Shown here piece after piece: positions 59,628 through 61,005 of a stretch of 61,005 nucleotides of DNA. Where the stretch lies: positions 1 through 61,005 of the forward strand of contig DATKZY010000252.1 of the NCBI GenBank assembly GCA_035527715.1, written 5' to 3'. Origin of the DNA: DSUN01 sp035527715 (lineage in GTDB: Bacteria; Planctomycetota; PUPC01; DSUN01). How positions within the stretch are numbered: the stretch's first letter is position 1; the number at the start of each line of letters is the position of its first letter. The notes under the pieces were generated by a model. That model did not search any database. It saw nothing but the letters and a program-made list of their open reading frames with translations, and was not told the DNA's origin. The translations under genes and the position numbers were made by a program.

Positions 59628-60905
59628 TCACTTGCCCACGCAGTAGAGGAACTTGTCGGAGCGAAGGAGGAGCTTGGCGCCGGAGACGGCCGGGCTGGCG
59701 TTGAAGAGGCTGCCATCCCCCAGGTCGTTCTGGGCGAGGAGCTCGAAGATGGGCTTGGCAGCCAAGATGTATGCGCGACCGCCCTGCGACAGGTAGTAGA
59801 GCCTGCCGCCCGCGACGACGGGCGAGGGGTACATCTCGCCGCCAGGGGACTTCAGTTCGGCGGCGTAGACGACTTCGCCTGTCTTGGCGTTCAGGCACAC
59901 CGCGGCGCCGCGGTCCGTGGGGAAGTAGAGGTGGCCCTCGTGGTAGACGGGGGACGGCACGGTGGCGCCCTTGGGGGCCTTCCAGGCCAGGTGGCTCTTG
60001 GTAATGTCGTCACGGCCGCCGGCGCGGATGGCGAGGGTCTGGTCCCGGCACAGGGCGTAGGCGATGCCCTCGTGTCCCACGGCGGTCGAGCACATGTAGC
60101 TCGGCGCGCCCCGACAGCTCCAGAGCGCCTGCCCCTTGTCGGGGTCGAAGCCCAGCATCCGCCAGTCGGCGCCGAGGACCAGCTCCGTCTTGCCGCCGGG
60201 CGCGTCCACCCGGAAGGGCGTTGACCACGACTCCTTGAATCCCCCCACGCGCCAGGCCTCCTTGCCCGTCTCGCGGTTGAGGGCCACGAGGGCGCCGCTC
60301 TCCGAGTAGGCATTGACGATGACCATGTCCTTATAGAGCACGGGAGAGGTGGCGGAGCCCCAGGATTGAATGCTCGACCCGACATCCGCCCGCCAAAGCT
60401 GGCGCCCCTCGTGGGAGAAGGCGAAGACGCCCGACTTGCCGAGGAAGACGTAGAGGCGGTCCGCATCGGCCGCGGGGGTGCTCGAGGCGTAGCCATGGCC
60501 GCCGACGCGCGCCCCCTGGCACGACTGCTCGGGCTGGGCCGCCGCGATGTCCTTCTGCCAGAGCGTCTTGCCGTCGCTGAGGCCGAGGCAGAGGACGTGG
60601 CGCTTGAGGTCATTGAGCGTGCCGCCCCTCACGTGGCGCACGCCGTAGCCGCTGTAGCAGGTCACGAACACCCGCTCGCCCATCACGACGGGGCTGGACG
60701 CCCCGGCCCCTGGCAGGGCCACCTTCCACAGCAGATTCTTCTGCGCGCCCCATTCGACGGGCGGCTTGCCCTCCGCGCTCACGCCCCGCCCACCCGGCCC
60801 GCGAAACCCAGGCCAATCGCCCCCGACCGCGGCAACCCGGCCCCACAGCGCGAGAGCCACAACGAGAACCAGATCCGGACCCCGCAGGGAACGGCTCCGG
60901 CTCAT
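59628..60905 (-). CDS. exported PQQ-type (quinoprotein-like) beta-propeller
   Basis: A 425-residue secreted protein. After the signal peptide (LVLVVALALWGRVAAVGG) comes WPGFRGPGGRGVSAEG, the standard opening of planctomycete PQQ-like repeat proteins. The repeats then run as blades, e.g. LYVFLGKSGVFAFSHEGRQL, MVIVNAYSESGALVALNRET and GRLYYLSQGGRAYILAAKP. The tryptophan-docking blades lack the cofactor residues of real alcohol dehydrogenases as far as I can see, so a binding role is more likely. The 22-bp repeat is 67 nt upstream. Confidence 0.85.
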   Translation of the reverse strand: MSRSRSLRGPDLVLVVALALWGRVAAVGGDWPGFRGPGGRGVSAEGKPPVEWGAQKNLLWKVALPGAGASSPVVMGERVFVTCYSGYGVRHVRGGTLNDLKRHVLCLGLSDGKTLWQKDIAAAQPEQSCQGARVGGHGYASSTPAADADRLYVFLGKSGVFAFSHEGRQLWRADVGSSIQSWGSATSPVLYKDMVIVNAYSESGALVALNRETGKEAWRVGGFKESWSTPFRVDAPGGKTELVLGADWRMLGFDPDKGQALWSCRGAPSYMCSTAVGHEGIAYALCRDQTLAIRAGGRDDITKSHLAWKAPKGATVPSPVYHEGHLYFPTDRGAAVCLNAKTGEVVYAAELKSPGGEMYPSPVVAGGRLYYLSQGGRAYILAAKPIFELLAQNDLGDGSLFNASPAVSGAKLLLRSDKFLYCVGK

Positions 60906-60971
60906 GCAATCTCTCCTCTCGTGGTCAACGCGCGCTCCGTTTCCTCCACGCGGCGGGGTGTGTCATGTGAA

Positions 60972-60993
60972 GGGGTGCGTGTAATCTCCTTCG
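60972..60993 (-). repeat. 22-bp inverted repeat, right copy
   Basis: Reverse complement of 66-87, identical over 22 bp. Upstream of the PQQ-type propeller gene. Confidence 0.7.
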
Positions 60994-61005
60994 AGACAGG
61001 TGGCC

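Overview
The window is GC-rich DNA from an uncultivated-looking bacterium. Gene content points to the Planctomycetota or a neighbouring PVC-type lineage: a Tat-exported sulfatase, a DUF1080 lipoprotein, a PQQ-type propeller beginning WPGFRGP, a UroD-like methyltransferase-family protein, GH4, GH43-like, GH81 and sialidase-like enzymes, HEAT-repeat and TPM lipoproteins, and a large MoxR/VWA/DUF58/DUF4159 cluster. Phylum assignment is inference; there is no rRNA or other phylogenetic marker except MetRS. I see no tRNA, rRNA, CRISPR array, prophage or complete insertion sequence. Many genes have near-consensus sigma70 promoters (TTGACA-like, 16-18 bp spacer, TATACT/TACACT-like).

Layout. 0-3.3 kb: a lipoprotein gene broken by an in-frame TGA, a UroD-family gene, then about 1 kb of repeats that includes a 252-bp fold-back element with a 5-bp target-site duplication. 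3.3-11.5 kb: xerC and an oxidoreductase on the minus strand, a HEAT lipoprotein, then an isolated cell-division block (mraZ, FtsL-like, FtsB-like fused to peptidoglycan-binding repeats) followed by a sugar nucleotidyltransferase. 11.5-19.5 kb: secreted proteins and glycosidases interleaved with three toxin-antitoxin pairs. 19.5-33.5 kb: a BtuFCD-type importer, an RND/MMPL exporter, DUF116 plus metG, a sulfatase, an MFS permease, a four-gene DUF1080/TPM/zinc-finger operon and a GDSL hydrolase. 33.6-54.9 kb: thirteen consecutive minus-strand genes, many with overlapping stop/start codons, behind one strong promoter at 54898-54925. They encode tandem-DUF4159, DUF58, two VWA proteins, two paralogous lipoproteins, a zinc-ribbon secreted protein, a radical SAM enzyme, a large coiled-coil membrane protein, a PA14/PKD/TPR protein and an FHA-MoxR-MoxR fusion. 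55-61 kb: GH43-like and GH81 enzymes behind a DUF433/DUF5615 toxin-antitoxin pair, a small membrane protein and a PQQ-type propeller.

Two things stand out. First, the MoxR-VWA cluster pairs a fused double-MoxR ATPase bearing an FHA domain with a tandem DUF4159 protein and a radical SAM enzyme, which could be a chaperone or maturation system for a cell-envelope complex. Second, the window is full of short tandem heptanucleotide repeats (GTGACGC, GGCAAAA/G, GCAAAAT, GGATTTC, GGCAATC, CAATGAC), often as inverted pairs. These do not stay between genes: they encode all or part of the signal peptides of five cluster genes, are inserted in frame in two others, and form the last codons of a further pair.
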